Below are positions 26,443 to 37,422 of a stretch of 64,000 nucleotides of DNA, piece by piece (the first letter of the stretch is position 1; the number at the start of each line of letters is the position of its first letter). Location of the stretch: NCBI RefSeq assembly GCF_001767295.1, contig NZ_CP014944.1:124001-188000 (forward strand). Direction: 5' to 3'. Source of the DNA: Colwellia sp. PAMC 20917. Its GTDB lineage: Bacteria > Pseudomonadota > Gammaproteobacteria > Enterobacterales > Alteromonadaceae. The notes under the pieces were generated by a model. That model was given only the letters and a program-made list of their open reading frames with translations. It made no database searches and was not told the DNA's origin. The translations under genes and the position numbers were made by a program.

Positions 26443-27402
26443 TTACTGTAAGCAACACTTTTTATATTTTTTGCCACTACCACAAGGACATGGATCGTTA
26501 CGTCCAGCCATAGCTAATGAACTCACCGGTACGCTGTTCTCTAAAATTGTTTTTTCGTCATAAAGGATATTAGCTAATAAACCACCTTCAGCCATTAACG
26601 ACTCAAATATATCATGGCCTTCACTTGGAAGTGTATCGATTAGCTCATCTTCAGAGTCATCATCAATCCATGCCTTTAACGTATCAACGACACTAAACTC
26701 TGCCTGAATAATACCAGACTCTATCAGCTTAGGTGCATCTCCCCTGTGCCAGGCCTTTACCTCAGATTTTTTAAAGCGGTCTTCGTCAAATAAGTCTTTA
26801 TCACATAATTCTACAAACTGATGTTTGAAATTATCAAGTTGATATTCAATACAAGAATCGGCTAATGCACTCATTAAAAAACTACTGATTGGATTAGGTA
26901 AAGCCAAAAAGGCTGCTAGCCAGCGAGTTACATGTTCACTTAATTCCGTCTTATCAATGACACCCACTTCGTATTGAGCAAACACCGCTTCAATAGCAGA
27001 AGCTTTGCAGTACATCGCTTGATGACCATCAACAATGTAATCAGACAATACTTGTGTATTACCATCTGCCACATTATAAAATAAGGTTGGCGTTAATTCA
27101 GTAAGAGCATCTCCAAACACCCCTTCAAGGGGAGTTAAAAAGGAATCACTGCGCGAGAATAACTGCAGACATTTTGACAACGCGGGAACATATTTTAATT
27201 CTGCTAGTAATAAGGTGCCGAAAAATAAAATCGCCTGTTGCTCATCGGTAAGCGAAGTATCATCGGTAATAAATTGATCGATGAGTCGCTCTAAATCAGG
27301 ATAAAACACTGACCAATTCATTTTAACTGCTTCTAGCGCTTCAACAGGTAGTTCGTTGCCATGTGCAGTAGCGATTACCAATAAAGCTTGTTCTAAATTC
27401 AT
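26443..27402 (-). CDS. DUF1186 protein with SEC-C zinc motif
   Basis: A 319-aa soluble protein. The C-terminus GRNDPCPCGSGKKYKKCCLQ is a complete SEC-C motif (C-x-C…C-C), a zinc-binding tail also found in SecA and YecA. The rest, about 290 residues of helical repeats beginning MNLEQALLVIATAHGNELPV, resembles DUF1186. Its function is not known; SEC-C tails often mediate ribosome or protein contacts. It stands alone, with 150 bp of AT-rich sequence upstream. Confidence 0.8.
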   Translation of the reverse strand: MNLEQALLVIATAHGNELPVEALEAVKMNWSVFYPDLERLIDQFITDDTSLTDEQQAILFFGTLLLAELKYVPALSKCLQLFSRSDSFLTPLEGVFGDALTELTPTLFYNVADGNTQVLSDYIVDGHQAMYCKASAIEAVFAQYEVGVIDKTELSEHVTRWLAAFLALPNPISSFLMSALADSCIEYQLDNFKHQFVELCDKDLFDEDRFKKSEVKAWHRGDAPKLIESGIIQAEFSVVDTLKAWIDDDSEDELIDTLPSEGHDIFESLMAEGGLLANILYDEKTILENSVPVSSLAMAGRNDPCPCGSGKKYKKCCLQ

Positions 27403-27553
27403 GTAAGTTCCGCGTTAAATAATCAATAATGGGTGGCAAATGCCAAATGTTACATAATAAACACTTCCTATTGCCGTTACCAATGAAAGCACTAGATCTA
27501 ATCAAATTTTCATTTGATATTTCAAATAGATCTAGTTTTGTTGCAACGAGCTA

Positions 27554-30500
27554 TTATTTTTCGTCTAGTTGCTTACTGAGTTCACTTCGCCAATAGCCCT
27601 GTTGACCAAGCGCTTTCCAAGCCCATTTTATCCAACTTAAAAAAGCAAAACTAAGCCAAATAACCCAAACCAACATAATACCTTTATAAAAAATGGTTGA
27701 GATACTCACCACCGATACTTGGGGTAACAAACCACTCGATTTATCTGAAAACCATTGCAGGTGGTTACCGTATGAATAATTACCTTCAATACCCATACTA
27801 GGCGAACTCAACAGGCTGGCCGGAACCACAAGTAAAAGCGACACGATGGCGACAATCGATAACAGATACAATAAAACCTGCGATGCATTATATGAAAGTC
27901 GATTAATATTTTTTGGTCGATAAGTACTAGCAGTGATAGCAGCAAACCACAGCGCCATTAGCATTAACACTCCCCAATTACTTAAACTTAAGCCAAAGCC
28001 TAAGATTATCCAGCTCACGGTATTTAAGGGTGAAAAATTCACTCTTGAGACGAGTAAAGCTAATAAAATAAAAGCTAACAACTCCCCCCAATAAAGTACC
28101 GCTGGCCCCAGTAGAGGACCTTTAGCAGAAAGTATCCAGCGCTGACTACTCAAATTAATAATACTGGTAATGTTACTTATTGGCGCATTTAAGTTTATTT
28201 TTGGCGCAGAAAACAACATTTCTTCTTCAACACTGGCACGCATCAGTATCTGGACATTATGTTTACCAGGCAGTACTGGAATTGCCAGTTTATCGGCTTC
28301 TAATTGAAGATTAATCAGTTTGTTATCCGTTCTAATTTCTTTTAACTGATAACTTCGCGGCAATTCAATAATATGCTCGCCACCACGTGTACTTCGATAA
28401 TCAAAAGATAAACTTAGCGTTGATGTACGTGTGCCTTGCTCAATGGTGTAATTCACTGAATCAATGGCTAACACTTCACCTTTTACTGGAACAGGTCGGG
28501 TAATGGTGAGATCGAGGCTTTCTCCGGGATATGGATAGAAAGAGTATCGATAATAATCATTATTGTCTTGGTCTTCTAGAATTATTGGTAATCCAGAAAG
28601 ATTTGCATGCCACGCAGGACTAACAATCACTCGCCATAGCTCAATTAACGGCTGTTCAGGCTTAGCGTGCAAACGAAGGTCTTGTTGTTGAGCAACGATA
28701 GAAGTCCAGGTAAAAAAGTTAACTCCTGCGGGTAAAGTAACTGCCACTTGATTATCTTCAACAATAACCTCTGCGCTGGTAATATTTTCACCGGCTATTA
28801 AAGGAACCTTAATATTTATTGAACCGCTATTCGGCGCTATTCGTTCAACCTTAGTGCGTATCGTCCATAATTGGTCAACAGTCAGTTCTCTAGTCACTTT
28901 AACAAAGGGCTGTGTACTATAACGAGTTGAAATTTGCTGATTTTCGTTTTCCTTTTTATCGGTATTGGTTGCTAAGAAGGCCAAGGTATTGCCCGTTAAC
29001 CGGTCAGCTTGGCGACCAACAATTTCCCAAGTGACTGAAGAGGATATATTAACGTGCTTAGGCTTATCTTTAAATTCAAGTTGGAATTCATCAACGGGAG
29101 CCACCTGCCCCCACAAGGTGATGGTAGATAATCCTTGGGCAATAGGAATATATATCCAACCTTTATAGTTAACTAAGCTTTCAATTTTATTTTCATCTGA
29201 AGTCTCACCTAGTAATAATTTTTCTGGTCGCCAAAATTCAGACTTAGGTAAAGCTAACGCAGTTGCAGTATTAGCATGAACAGATAACACCAAGGTTAAT
29301 TCTTTCTCATCAATGCTAACGTGTAATCTATTGATAGCAACACAATCAGGCACGCACGATGGCGCTTCTGTCAGCCTCACCTTAAGTTCATCTAAGAGCT
29401 TTTGATTGGGGAAATCGGCGGCTTCAACATTAGGTATATAACTCGGCATTAAGAACAATAAAGCCAACATACTCGCGACTGCTGGAGGTTTAATTTTAGT
29501 GTATGCCTCGCTAATGACTTCTTTTAATATTAAAAACAGCCAAATCAAGGTCAACAATATACCCAGTATCTTAATGAACCTATAGATGGTTTTTGATAAA
29601 ACAATCACCTCGAACGTTTGATCTTTAGCAACAGGACTATTCCAATTAATTTGATAGCTATTCCACTGCCAACTTGGAATACCAGAGCCAGCTTGCATTA
29701 ACGCATCAGATTGATAACGCTCCATCATTAATTCAGCCATTTTCACTTGACTACCTGACACTATGATTCTTTCAACAGGTGCACTCATTAGATCTGCTGA
29801 GGAGATAACATCACTGCGCTTTCTGCTCATCTGTGCTTCTTTGTTTTTTACAACTACTCGTTCTCTATAACTGTCTGCACTTGATTCTCGTGACTCCAGC
29901 TGAGGGTGTATCACGGTTCGTAATTGGGTTGCAGAAAATAATAATATCGCGCCAATAGCAACCGTTATACTGATCCCCCAATAAGCCTTAACTAAGACTT
30001 TCATGCGTTCAAAGGGTTGATGCTTTTTAATAACGATCGCCAAAAGTAAATTAAGAATGGCGATCACAGGCGCGTTTATTTCTTGATATATAAAAAGCAG
30101 CATTACCGCAGTGGCAATACCTGCGGTGACATTAATCAATCGACTCGCCATTAAAGAAGATAATAAAACAATAAAACTTGCCCAAATTGACCAACTTGAC
30201 CACCAACTGTTTGACACGGTATCGGCTCCAAACACGGCAAACAATTTATTGCCTGGAGGCAGATTTAGCTTCAATGATACCCGCTCAAAATCGTTGTTCC
30301 AACCGCTAACAGGTAGTTGTTTGGCTGAGTTGATAATACCTCTTGCTTCAATTTTCACCTGTGGATAACGGTTTTCGATGCCCCTTTCATTGGGTTCTTT
30401 GGTGGTAATTAATACTGAGCCATCTTGGTCTTCTGCAGACTCTAATAAATAAGGAGATTTCATACTTAAACGCCAATCATTGATCATTGCGCCATTAATA

Positions 30501-31609
30501 TCATCATTAAAGGTGTAAGTTGAATGATCAAATGAAAGCCATAAGGTGCGTTTCAAGTTAAGTTGATTTTCTAAATGTAAGGGCTTTCCTCTATGTTGAA
30601 TATCATAACGCAGTGAATCGTCGTTATTAACTAAATAACTCGGTAGCTCATACCAAGCATTGGGCATATTTGCTTGACTACTATCAACCATTTTTGCACC
30701 TTCAACTTTACCCAGTCGCAAGTTTTCATGCCCTTCAAAAACCCAAATTTCTTCTTTTGGCCAATGATGAGATTGTTCAGGTTTTTGCCACGTTAATAAA
30801 GTAGCGGGTGCATAAGCTAGCACCTTTATTTCCCAACTGCCTGGTTTCACTTTAGCGTGCAAGATACCGTCACCATCTAAAAATGAGGAAACAGGTGATT
30901 CAATGCCAATCAGTTCAAACCCTTCAGGCAGTACCTTGCCGAGTTTTACTTCTCTCATTTGACCTGACACATTGATACTCATGAAGGTTTCAAGCTTTAT
31001 ATAAGCGCCGTCTGCAATTCGTCTTGCAACCGTTATATCAAGAGAGTCTTGTTGCTCTTGGCTCGTTTCAAACTTTTGTAACCATAGCTCATTATTTTCT
31101 ATTTTAGGAAAGGCGATGACTTGGTTATTAATTGTCATTTTAACGAAGGCGTATTGTTCAGGGATAGCGATACTTTGCGGTATTTTTGACCATTCAAATT
31201 GACCTGCTATAACATAAGTACCTTTGCCTAATTCAATAGCGGGTTTGCCTTTATAACTAAATACAGGAAAGTCTTTGTTATTAACCTTTACCGCAAGTGG
31301 CCAGTTATTAACATTTCCGGGTAAAGGGATAATACTTTTCGTTAATACCTGCCATGATTGTTTAAACGTTGCTGAACTGTCTGTTACATCTATTACCAGC
31401 GTACTTGGCCAAGCACAAATATGATTCTGCTTTTCAGCAAAGTTAGTATTATTGATGAAAGGACAAGATAGATTTTCGTGCCCTTTCAATACCCAAGACA
31501 CCCAAGGTGTTAAAGGCTCAGGGATAGTGTCTTTGGCAAAAAGTGAGCACGACATTAATAATAGTAGTAGGCAAGAAAAAACACTGTAGGTCAATTTTGT
31601 ATTTTTCAC
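27554..31609 (-). CDS. Large envelope protein of unknown function (1351 aa)
   Basis: A signal peptide (residues 1-25; LLLLLMSCSLFA) is followed by about 440 exported residues and then a cluster of membrane segments near residues 470-545. Next comes a short extracytoplasmic part and another segment near 680. A long beta-rich region (about 730-1150) and four to five membrane segments at 1165-1330 complete the protein. The C-terminus is cytoplasmic and charged. Short stretches such as LPVSGWNNDFERVSLKLNLP suggest carbohydrate- or sandwich-type domains, but I recognise no family. The gene stands alone; no neighbour explains it. No frameshift is seen. Confidence 0.75.
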   Translation of the reverse strand: MKNTKLTYSVFSCLLLLLMSCSLFAKDTIPEPLTPWVSWVLKGHENLSCPFINNTNFAEKQNHICAWPSTLVIDVTDSSATFKQSWQVLTKSIIPLPGNVNNWPLAVKVNNKDFPVFSYKGKPAIELGKGTYVIAGQFEWSKIPQSIAIPEQYAFVKMTINNQVIAFPKIENNELWLQKFETSQEQQDSLDITVARRIADGAYIKLETFMSINVSGQMREVKLGKVLPEGFELIGIESPVSSFLDGDGILHAKVKPGSWEIKVLAYAPATLLTWQKPEQSHHWPKEEIWVFEGHENLRLGKVEGAKMVDSSQANMPNAWYELPSYLVNNDDSLRYDIQHRGKPLHLENQLNLKRTLWLSFDHSTYTFNDDINGAMINDWRLSMKSPYLLESAEDQDGSVLITTKEPNERGIENRYPQVKIEARGIINSAKQLPVSGWNNDFERVSLKLNLPPGNKLFAVFGADTVSNSWWSSWSIWASFIVLLSSLMASRLINVTAGIATAVMLLFIYQEINAPVIAILNLLLAIVIKKHQPFERMKVLVKAYWGISITVAIGAILLFSATQLRTVIHPQLESRESSADSYRERVVVKNKEAQMSRKRSDVISSADLMSAPVERIIVSGSQVKMAELMMERYQSDALMQAGSGIPSWQWNSYQINWNSPVAKDQTFEVIVLSKTIYRFIKILGILLTLIWLFLILKEVISEAYTKIKPPAVASMLALLFLMPSYIPNVEAADFPNQKLLDELKVRLTEAPSCVPDCVAINRLHVSIDEKELTLVLSVHANTATALALPKSEFWRPEKLLLGETSDENKIESLVNYKGWIYIPIAQGLSTITLWGQVAPVDEFQLEFKDKPKHVNISSSVTWEIVGRQADRLTGNTLAFLATNTDKKENENQQISTRYSTQPFVKVTRELTVDQLWTIRTKVERIAPNSGSINIKVPLIAGENITSAEVIVEDNQVAVTLPAGVNFFTWTSIVAQQQDLRLHAKPEQPLIELWRVIVSPAWHANLSGLPIILEDQDNNDYYRYSFYPYPGESLDLTITRPVPVKGEVLAIDSVNYTIEQGTRTSTLSLSFDYRSTRGGEHIIELPRSYQLKEIRTDNKLINLQLEADKLAIPVLPGKHNVQILMRASVEEEMLFSAPKINLNAPISNITSIINLSSQRWILSAKGPLLGPAVLYWGELLAFILLALLVSRVNFSPLNTVSWIILGFGLSLSNWGVLMLMALWFAAITASTYRPKNINRLSYNASQVLLYLLSIVAIVSLLLVVPASLLSSPSMGIEGNYSYGNHLQWFSDKSSGLLPQVSVVSISTIFYKGIMLVWVIWLSFAFLSWIKWAWKALGQQGYWRSELSKQLDEK

Positions 31610-31639
31610 TTATATCTCCTTGTGACGTTTTTCTTTTAT

Positions 31640-32150
31640 TTTGCCCTTAAGCTAATGAACAAAGCAACTCTCTTTTTATTTTTAAAAGGTAATGCACTTC
31701 TTGATATAACGTCACAATGTGGCCATCAAAGACCAGCAGTGCACGTAGCTAAAAGTGGCCTTTGTGGTCATCTAAACTTGACCAATCCACCTGTATGGTC
31801 GGGCGGGTGAATATGCGCCCATACAGGTAACATATTGCGGCATAAATGTAACCTGATTCAATCTGCTACTGCTATTAGAACGGAGCCTGTCGGCACGTTT
31901 AATGTTATTTTTTTCATAGGCTTTAGAATCTATTCCTCCTCCATGCCAGTAATGCATGCAGCGCCATCGTGCATCAGGCTATGCACATAGCGTCTTAAAA
32001 CGCATTTTTTGCATATTGAAGGTGACAAGTGTCAGCCTATTGTTCAAGATGGCTTTTACATTCATGGTGTTTACCGGCCAGGGATATTCGGTGATTTATC
32101 TAATCACCAAATGCCATGAATTCCTCCTGATTTTCCAACTATCCTTATGA
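31640..32150. repeat. Unassigned non-coding element, likely a mobile-element remnant
   Basis: The 640-bp gap between the 1351-aa protein and the sensor kinase has no supported gene, but its GC is higher than usual for an intergenic region here. A 10-bp inverted repeat ACCTGTATGG/CCATACAGGT sits at 31789-31798 and 31819-31828. A minus-strand frame at 31772-31957 (…RLNQVTFMPQYVTCMGAYSP…) looks like a shadow-type peptide I have seen in many marine gammaproteobacteria, so the DNA itself is probably a dispersed repeat. The family is unknown to me. Confidence 0.35.
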
Positions 32151-32250
32151 TTGATATATTATTATCTTGGATGTTCCAGTCACTTATCCCATTAATTATA
32201 TTGTTAAATATCTGGGAAAGCATCCTGAGTCATCTGACATATTAGTTTGA

Positions 32251-35200
32251 TCATAAAACAGGACAGCTAGATTTTCCAGACTCGATATCGTTATGCTGGC
32301 TAAGTGGTAAAACTAAAGTGAAACAAGTGCCAACATTTTCAGTGCTTTCGACCGACAAACTTCCTCCATGTTGTTGAATAATTTCATAACTGATCGATAA
32401 GCCAAGCCCGGTGCCTTCGCCTGCTTCTTTAGTAGTGAAAAATGGTTCAAAAATTTTAGTTATATGGCCTGTTGCAATACCTTTCCCATTATCATAAATT
32501 TTGAGTACACAATTATTATCAACAATAGCGCTACAGATGCGGATATTACCAAAATAATCATCACATTTGTTTGGTGAATTAGCTTTTATGGCTTGACCAG
32601 CATTAATTAATAAATTCATTATCACCTGATTAATTTTGGAGGGGAAACAAAATACTTCAGGATTATTTGTAAATACTAATTCAAAATGGGTAACATCCTT
32701 ATATTCGGTTTTAACCAATTCAACTGTGCTCTCTATGCATTGATTAATTGGGATGACTTCCATTTCGTCTTTATCTGAGCGAGAAAATTCACTTAATCCA
32801 CTGACGATTTTTTTGATCCGCTGCGCACCTTCACCAATAATATCGAGATGTTCATGTAAAGAGATGAATTTGTGTTCAAACGCGGAAAGAACTTCCTCAT
32901 CGGCATCGTCACCGGCTAAATCATATATAAATTGCTTAAAGCGTGTTAAGTCAACATCCATATTTTGACAGCTACCATAAACAAAATTGGTTGGGTTGTT
33001 AATTTCGTGGGAGATGCCTGCGCTGAGTGTACCTAGAGAGGACATCCTTTCTTGAATTGCAATTGTTTTTTGCGCATTTTTAAGCTCAGCGGTTCGTTCA
33101 TTAACTGCTAGTTCTAGGTCAATGCTACGTTGTGTTAATATTTTTGTTTGTTGTTGAGTACGATAACGTATAAAGCTAAAAATTAGTAAACTAAAAATTA
33201 AGATAAAAATGGTTTTAGCCCATAAAGTCAAATACCAAGGTGGTAGGACAATAATTTTAATTTTTGCACCACCTTCATTCCAAAAGCCATGATTATTACT
33301 ACCTTTGACTTTAAATATATATTCGCCCGCGGGAATATTACTGTAATTAGCATGCCGGCGTTTTGCATTGGTCGTTATCCATTCGTTATCAAAGCCCTCA
33401 AGCATATATTTATATTTATTTTTTAATGGCGCGGTATAATCCAGAGAGGCAAAATCAAAAGCAAAGTTACCTTGTTGATGGTTTAGCGTAATACTGTTAG
33501 TAAAATTAATATTTTTAGTCAGTAAATTGTAATGTTTATTATCTTGTTTAAATAGCTGTATTTCGTCTTCATGCTCAATGTTAACTACTTTGTTATTTAC
33601 GTAAAATCGAGTTAAGACTACTTCGGGAATACGGGTATTTAACTTAATATCTTTTGGTGAAAAATATACAACACCTTCTGGGCCACAATAATATATATCA
33701 CCATTTTTAGCTTGATCTGCACAGTTTATCCATTGTTTTACACTTGATATACCATCTATAGAGCTGAAATTATAGAAACGTTCACGGTCAATATAAAATA
33801 CTGAAATTCCAAATTCGGTATGTAACCACAAGCGGTTATTGTCATTTAAGTCTGCGTGAGAAGCGCTAATATTATTGTTATTCAATCCTTGTCGATGATC
33901 ATAAATATCACCAATAAAGATCAACTCACCACTTTTAATAGTAACTAAACTTCCCTTAAGCAGACCTGTTGTCAAGGTTGATAGCCAAATAGCACCATCC
34001 TGAGTTTCTGTGATAGAAGTAATTGATGTGAAATATTTATTTTCACCATTTTTTAATCGTATTTTTATATTTTCAAAACTTAATTTTTGATCTTTATTTT
34101 GCTTGTTTCCTGTCTCGGTTAAATAAAATAAACGACCATCTCCGCTACCTATTAATAAATGATCCTTTGTTTCTCCAATGGCGTTTATATATACTGAAAG
34201 TATTGTTTGAGCATTATTATCCAGTATAGGAACACGAACAAAAGTGTCTTTAAGATCATCGTATAAATTAATTCCCGCCTGATTACCTACCCATATACGT
34301 TGATCTGAATCTTCAATAATAACGCGATTACGCCAGTTGCTACTTAAACTATTTGGCTTTTCTTTATCATATTTATAATGAGTTTTGTAATGCTTATTAG
34401 CAGACACTTTATAGACGCCATTATTATATAATCCTAGCCAAATGCGCCCTTGTGAATCTTCTTTAAAGCCTACTACACCACCTTCATCTAAATAAAATAT
34501 ACTGTTTTTGTCCGGTTTGGCATTTTTATCTAAAAGTTGATAATTAATAAAGCAATGTGGTGCACAGCTCTTTGAATTGACTAATATTGATTCGTTACTT
34601 TTGTTTTTACTCTTTTTATCTTTAAATTCCTTAGACAAACCGGTACCAATACCACTGAGCCATAAATTTTGTTGATTATCAAAATCTGCCGTAACCACTG
34701 CTTTACTTTGCAACATGTTTTTATTTTTAGTATTAATAGGGATGGTTTTGAACCATGTACTATTGGTGTTAACTGTTTGAATAGTAAATGGAATAGATAG
34801 ATACAAAATACCTTGTTGATTAATAAAAATGTTATAAATAAGATTTGTAGCTAAGCTTGTCAGATCTTCTGCGTTGTGTTGATACAAATAAAAAACTTGC
34901 TGCGTTGCACTGAATAAGCCTAATCCAGATTTAGTCGCAAACCAAATATCACCGTTATTATCTTGCTTAATGTCTTCAACATTACGAAGAGAATGATTAA
35001 TAAACCTTGGCGTAATACTGTTATCATTTGCTAAATTCAATAATCCTTTTGACATATCAGTAATATTTAAACTAAACACCCCTTGATCACTAGTACCTAT
35101 CCATAATGTTTGATCACTATCAGCCAATAAACTAACGACACTCATCGATTTTGAGTTATTTAAAGGTAATTTTAACTCTTTGAAAAGTGAGCTTATTTTA

Positions 35201-35952
35201 TTAAAAGCCACAGTAGAACTGTTCAGCTGTGAAATATTGACAAAATGTAACCCTAGATCACTACCAACCCAAAGATTTTGTTGTTTATCAATGACAAGAC
35301 GGTTAACGACACTGTTAGTAAATGGTGCATTGGTAAATGATAGTATTTCAAAGTCATCTGTTGTTGCTTCTATACCTTCTTTTTTAGGAGTAATTTGAGT
35401 GAGTCCAACATCACTACCAACCCAAATATTATGAAATTTATCTTCGACAATAGTTTCTATAGCATTCCCCGAAAATTCATAAGCAACTTTATTATGATTA
35501 GCAGTAGGCAAGGAAAAGTGAATAAATTTTTCTGTGACGGGATCAAAACGTGATAGTCCAGCATGCTTATAGCCTAACCAAATATTGCCCTGACTATCTA
35601 AAAATAAGGTATTGATTGCATTACTTAATATTGAATTTTGTTGTTTATTCTGTACATAATGTTGCATCTCAATACCATCAAACTTATAAAACCCGCTATC
35701 TGATGCTATCCATAACATGCCCTGTTTATCTTCAATAAAATCCATTGCCACAATGTTTTCATCGATGAGTAGGTCTTGAAATTTCAATTGAGGCTTTAGA
35801 TTGCCTCCATAAGCCATTGAATTACTAATAAATAAAAAGTAAAGCAAGACAAAAACCATAGCTAATATGTTGAGGAAATAAGCCAATATTCTGCGTTGAA
35901 TATTAGATGGTTTATAAATAGAAAAAATATTGAAATATGGAGGTAATAGCAT
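32251..35952 (-). CDS. Sensor histidine kinase with two beta-propellers
   Basis: A 1233-aa membrane sensor. After an N-terminal membrane segment come two periplasmic seven-blade propellers made of Reg_prop repeats (for example GMLWIASDSGFYKFDG and GNIWLGYKHAGLSRFDP), roughly residues 50-780. A Y_Y_Y domain (YKYMLEGFDNEWI…), one membrane segment (near 910-930) and a coiled linker follow. The kinase has the H-box LGTLSAGISHEINNPTNFVY (His near residue 981), an N-box (NLLINAGQAI) and G-boxes (DNGKGIA, GEGTGLGLS). There is no receiver domain. It follows a REC-GGDEF gene by 29 bp, its probable partner. The ligand is unknown; many such propeller sensors detect sugars. Confidence 0.92.
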   Translation of the reverse strand: MLLPPYFNIFSIYKPSNIQRRILAYFLNILAMVFVLLYFLFISNSMAYGGNLKPQLKFQDLLIDENIVAMDFIEDKQGMLWIASDSGFYKFDGIEMQHYVQNKQQNSILSNAINTLFLDSQGNIWLGYKHAGLSRFDPVTEKFIHFSLPTANHNKVAYEFSGNAIETIVEDKFHNIWVGSDVGLTQITPKKEGIEATTDDFEILSFTNAPFTNSVVNRLVIDKQQNLWVGSDLGLHFVNISQLNSSTVAFNKISSLFKELKLPLNNSKSMSVVSLLADSDQTLWIGTSDQGVFSLNITDMSKGLLNLANDNSITPRFINHSLRNVEDIKQDNNGDIWFATKSGLGLFSATQQVFYLYQHNAEDLTSLATNLIYNIFINQQGILYLSIPFTIQTVNTNSTWFKTIPINTKNKNMLQSKAVVTADFDNQQNLWLSGIGTGLSKEFKDKKSKNKSNESILVNSKSCAPHCFINYQLLDKNAKPDKNSIFYLDEGGVVGFKEDSQGRIWLGLYNNGVYKVSANKHYKTHYKYDKEKPNSLSSNWRNRVIIEDSDQRIWVGNQAGINLYDDLKDTFVRVPILDNNAQTILSVYINAIGETKDHLLIGSGDGRLFYLTETGNKQNKDQKLSFENIKIRLKNGENKYFTSITSITETQDGAIWLSTLTTGLLKGSLVTIKSGELIFIGDIYDHRQGLNNNNISASHADLNDNNRLWLHTEFGISVFYIDRERFYNFSSIDGISSVKQWINCADQAKNGDIYYCGPEGVVYFSPKDIKLNTRIPEVVLTRFYVNNKVVNIEHEDEIQLFKQDNKHYNLLTKNINFTNSITLNHQQGNFAFDFASLDYTAPLKNKYKYMLEGFDNEWITTNAKRRHANYSNIPAGEYIFKVKGSNNHGFWNEGGAKIKIIVLPPWYLTLWAKTIFILIFSLLIFSFIRYRTQQQTKILTQRSIDLELAVNERTAELKNAQKTIAIQERMSSLGTLSAGISHEINNPTNFVYGSCQNMDVDLTRFKQFIYDLAGDDADEEVLSAFEHKFISLHEHLDIIGEGAQRIKKIVSGLSEFSRSDKDEMEVIPINQCIESTVELVKTEYKDVTHFELVFTNNPEVFCFPSKINQVIMNLLINAGQAIKANSPNKCDDYFGNIRICSAIVDNNCVLKIYDNGKGIATGHITKIFEPFFTTKEAGEGTGLGLSISYEIIQQHGGSLSVESTENVGTCFTLVLPLSQHNDIESGKSSCPVL

Positions 35953-35981
35953 AACTAAACAAGGCTCACGGCTGATTTACA

Positions 35982-37202
35982 TTACTTGATGGTTAAAGTG
36001 ATATTACTGACTAAATTAATCGTGTTATTTTGAGTTAATATTTCATCTAGATCTAGCAGTTTTGTGATTTCATTCTCATTGATATTATTGTTTAGATGAC
36101 TCAGTCCAACCCATGCATCTCTGCCATTATTTTTAGCTAGATAAAGTGCTTTATCTGTAAGTTTCACTACCTGTTGCCAACTTAACGCATTTGGTTGTTC
36201 GGTAATATAAGGATATTGAACATAACCTATTGAACAAGTTACAGAAAAGTTTGTGTATGAGTTAACAACAAATACATATTGCTTAATGGTTTTACGTAAT
36301 CGCTCTGCTAGTATTTGTGCATCCGTTTGATTTATGTCTCTTACAACAATTAAAAATTCTTCTCCCCCCAAGCGTATAAATATGTCGGAACTACGGAATA
36401 AAGTTTCTAGTAAGGGTTTAATGCTTTTAAGAACTTCATCTCCAAATTCGTGACCATATGTATCATTTACTGATTTAAAATTATCTAAGTCGAGCATAAA
36501 AAAAGTGAGTTGTTCATTATGAGGCAAAGGTTTTGTGGTGTCTTTTTGCCAATTTTGAAATGCTTTTAAAGACAGAGCGACTTTAGCATCAATATGTTTA
36601 TCTAAATAGCGACGATTTTTCAATTGAGTTAACGGATCGGTTAAGCTAATGTCTTCTAGCTTTTTATAAGCTTGTTCAAGTTCGATATTTTTATCAGCAA
36701 GCTCTTTCGTTCTTTCTGCTACGATGTACTCAAGGGATAATAAATGCGTATCATGCTTTTGTTGTAACTCAAAGTTTTCAAGTGCGCGTTCTATAGTCCA
36801 TAGAAAATCGGCGCGTTCAAAGGGTTTAATAATAAATTTATAAATATTGGCTTTATTGATAGACCCGATGAAAGATTCGACATCGGTATAACCACTAACA
36901 ATAATTCGCACAGATTTAGGAATTATTTTAGCTAACTGACTTAGCAATTCAACTCCACTCATATGTGGCATGCGCTGATCGCTGATCACCATACTGATGC
37001 TTTCGGGATTAGGATGTTTCTGAACAAGCTCAATCGCTTCAACCCCATTGCTAGCCTCTAAAACGATAAATTCATATTGAAGAATAGAAGTAATAACTTT
37101 GCGGTTTGCAACTTCGTCATCAACAACTAAAATGGCATGTTTTTTTATTGCTTGCTCTTGCGCTTGAATATTACGAAGCTTGTGAGTGCTAAATAATTGC
37201 AA
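35982..37202 (-). CDS. Response regulator with diguanylate cyclase (REC-GGDEF)
   Basis: A 406-aa protein. The receiver domain (about residues 22-140) has the phospho-acceptor Asp in MVISDQRMPHMSGVELL and the acidic pocket in LVVDDE. A coiled linker (about 150-190) leads to a GGDEF domain with the active-site variant GGEEF (IRLGGEEFLIVV), which is catalytically competent in known enzymes. It should make c-di-GMP when phosphorylated, probably by the propeller histidine kinase encoded 29 bp downstream. It is the first gene of the pair; about 460 bp without intact genes lie upstream. Confidence 0.92.
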   Translation of the reverse strand: MQLFSTHKLRNIQAQEQAIKKHAILVVDDEVANRKVITSILQYEFIVLEASNGVEAIELVQKHPNPESISMVISDQRMPHMSGVELLSQLAKIIPKSVRIIVSGYTDVESFIGSINKANIYKFIIKPFERADFLWTIERALENFELQQKHDTHLLSLEYIVAERTKELADKNIELEQAYKKLEDISLTDPLTQLKNRRYLDKHIDAKVALSLKAFQNWQKDTTKPLPHNEQLTFFMLDLDNFKSVNDTYGHEFGDEVLKSIKPLLETLFRSSDIFIRLGGEEFLIVVRDINQTDAQILAERLRKTIKQYVFVVNSYTNFSVTCSIGYVQYPYITEQPNALSWQQVVKLTDKALYLAKNNGRDAWVGLSHLNNNINENEITKLLDLDEILTQNNTINLVSNITLTIK

Positions 37203-37422
37203 AAAACTCTTCTTATTTATCTGACTTCATACGACAAAGAGTAAAGGGGGTGCGGCTCTTTAAACTGAGAAGCTATGAATATATTTGATAACTTAACATA
37301 GCAAATTTTAAACTCGTTCCCAATAAATATTTGTAACCTTATTGATTTTAAATAGATAAAAAACATAGGCCCCCAAAATAACAAAGAACGCAATCAAAGC
37401 CTAATCAACAAGCATAAAATGA

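Noticed and set aside
31772-31957. 61-codon minus-strand frame containing RLNQVTFMPQYV
   Set aside because: It lies in a probable dispersed non-coding element; such peptides recur as spurious hypotheticals.
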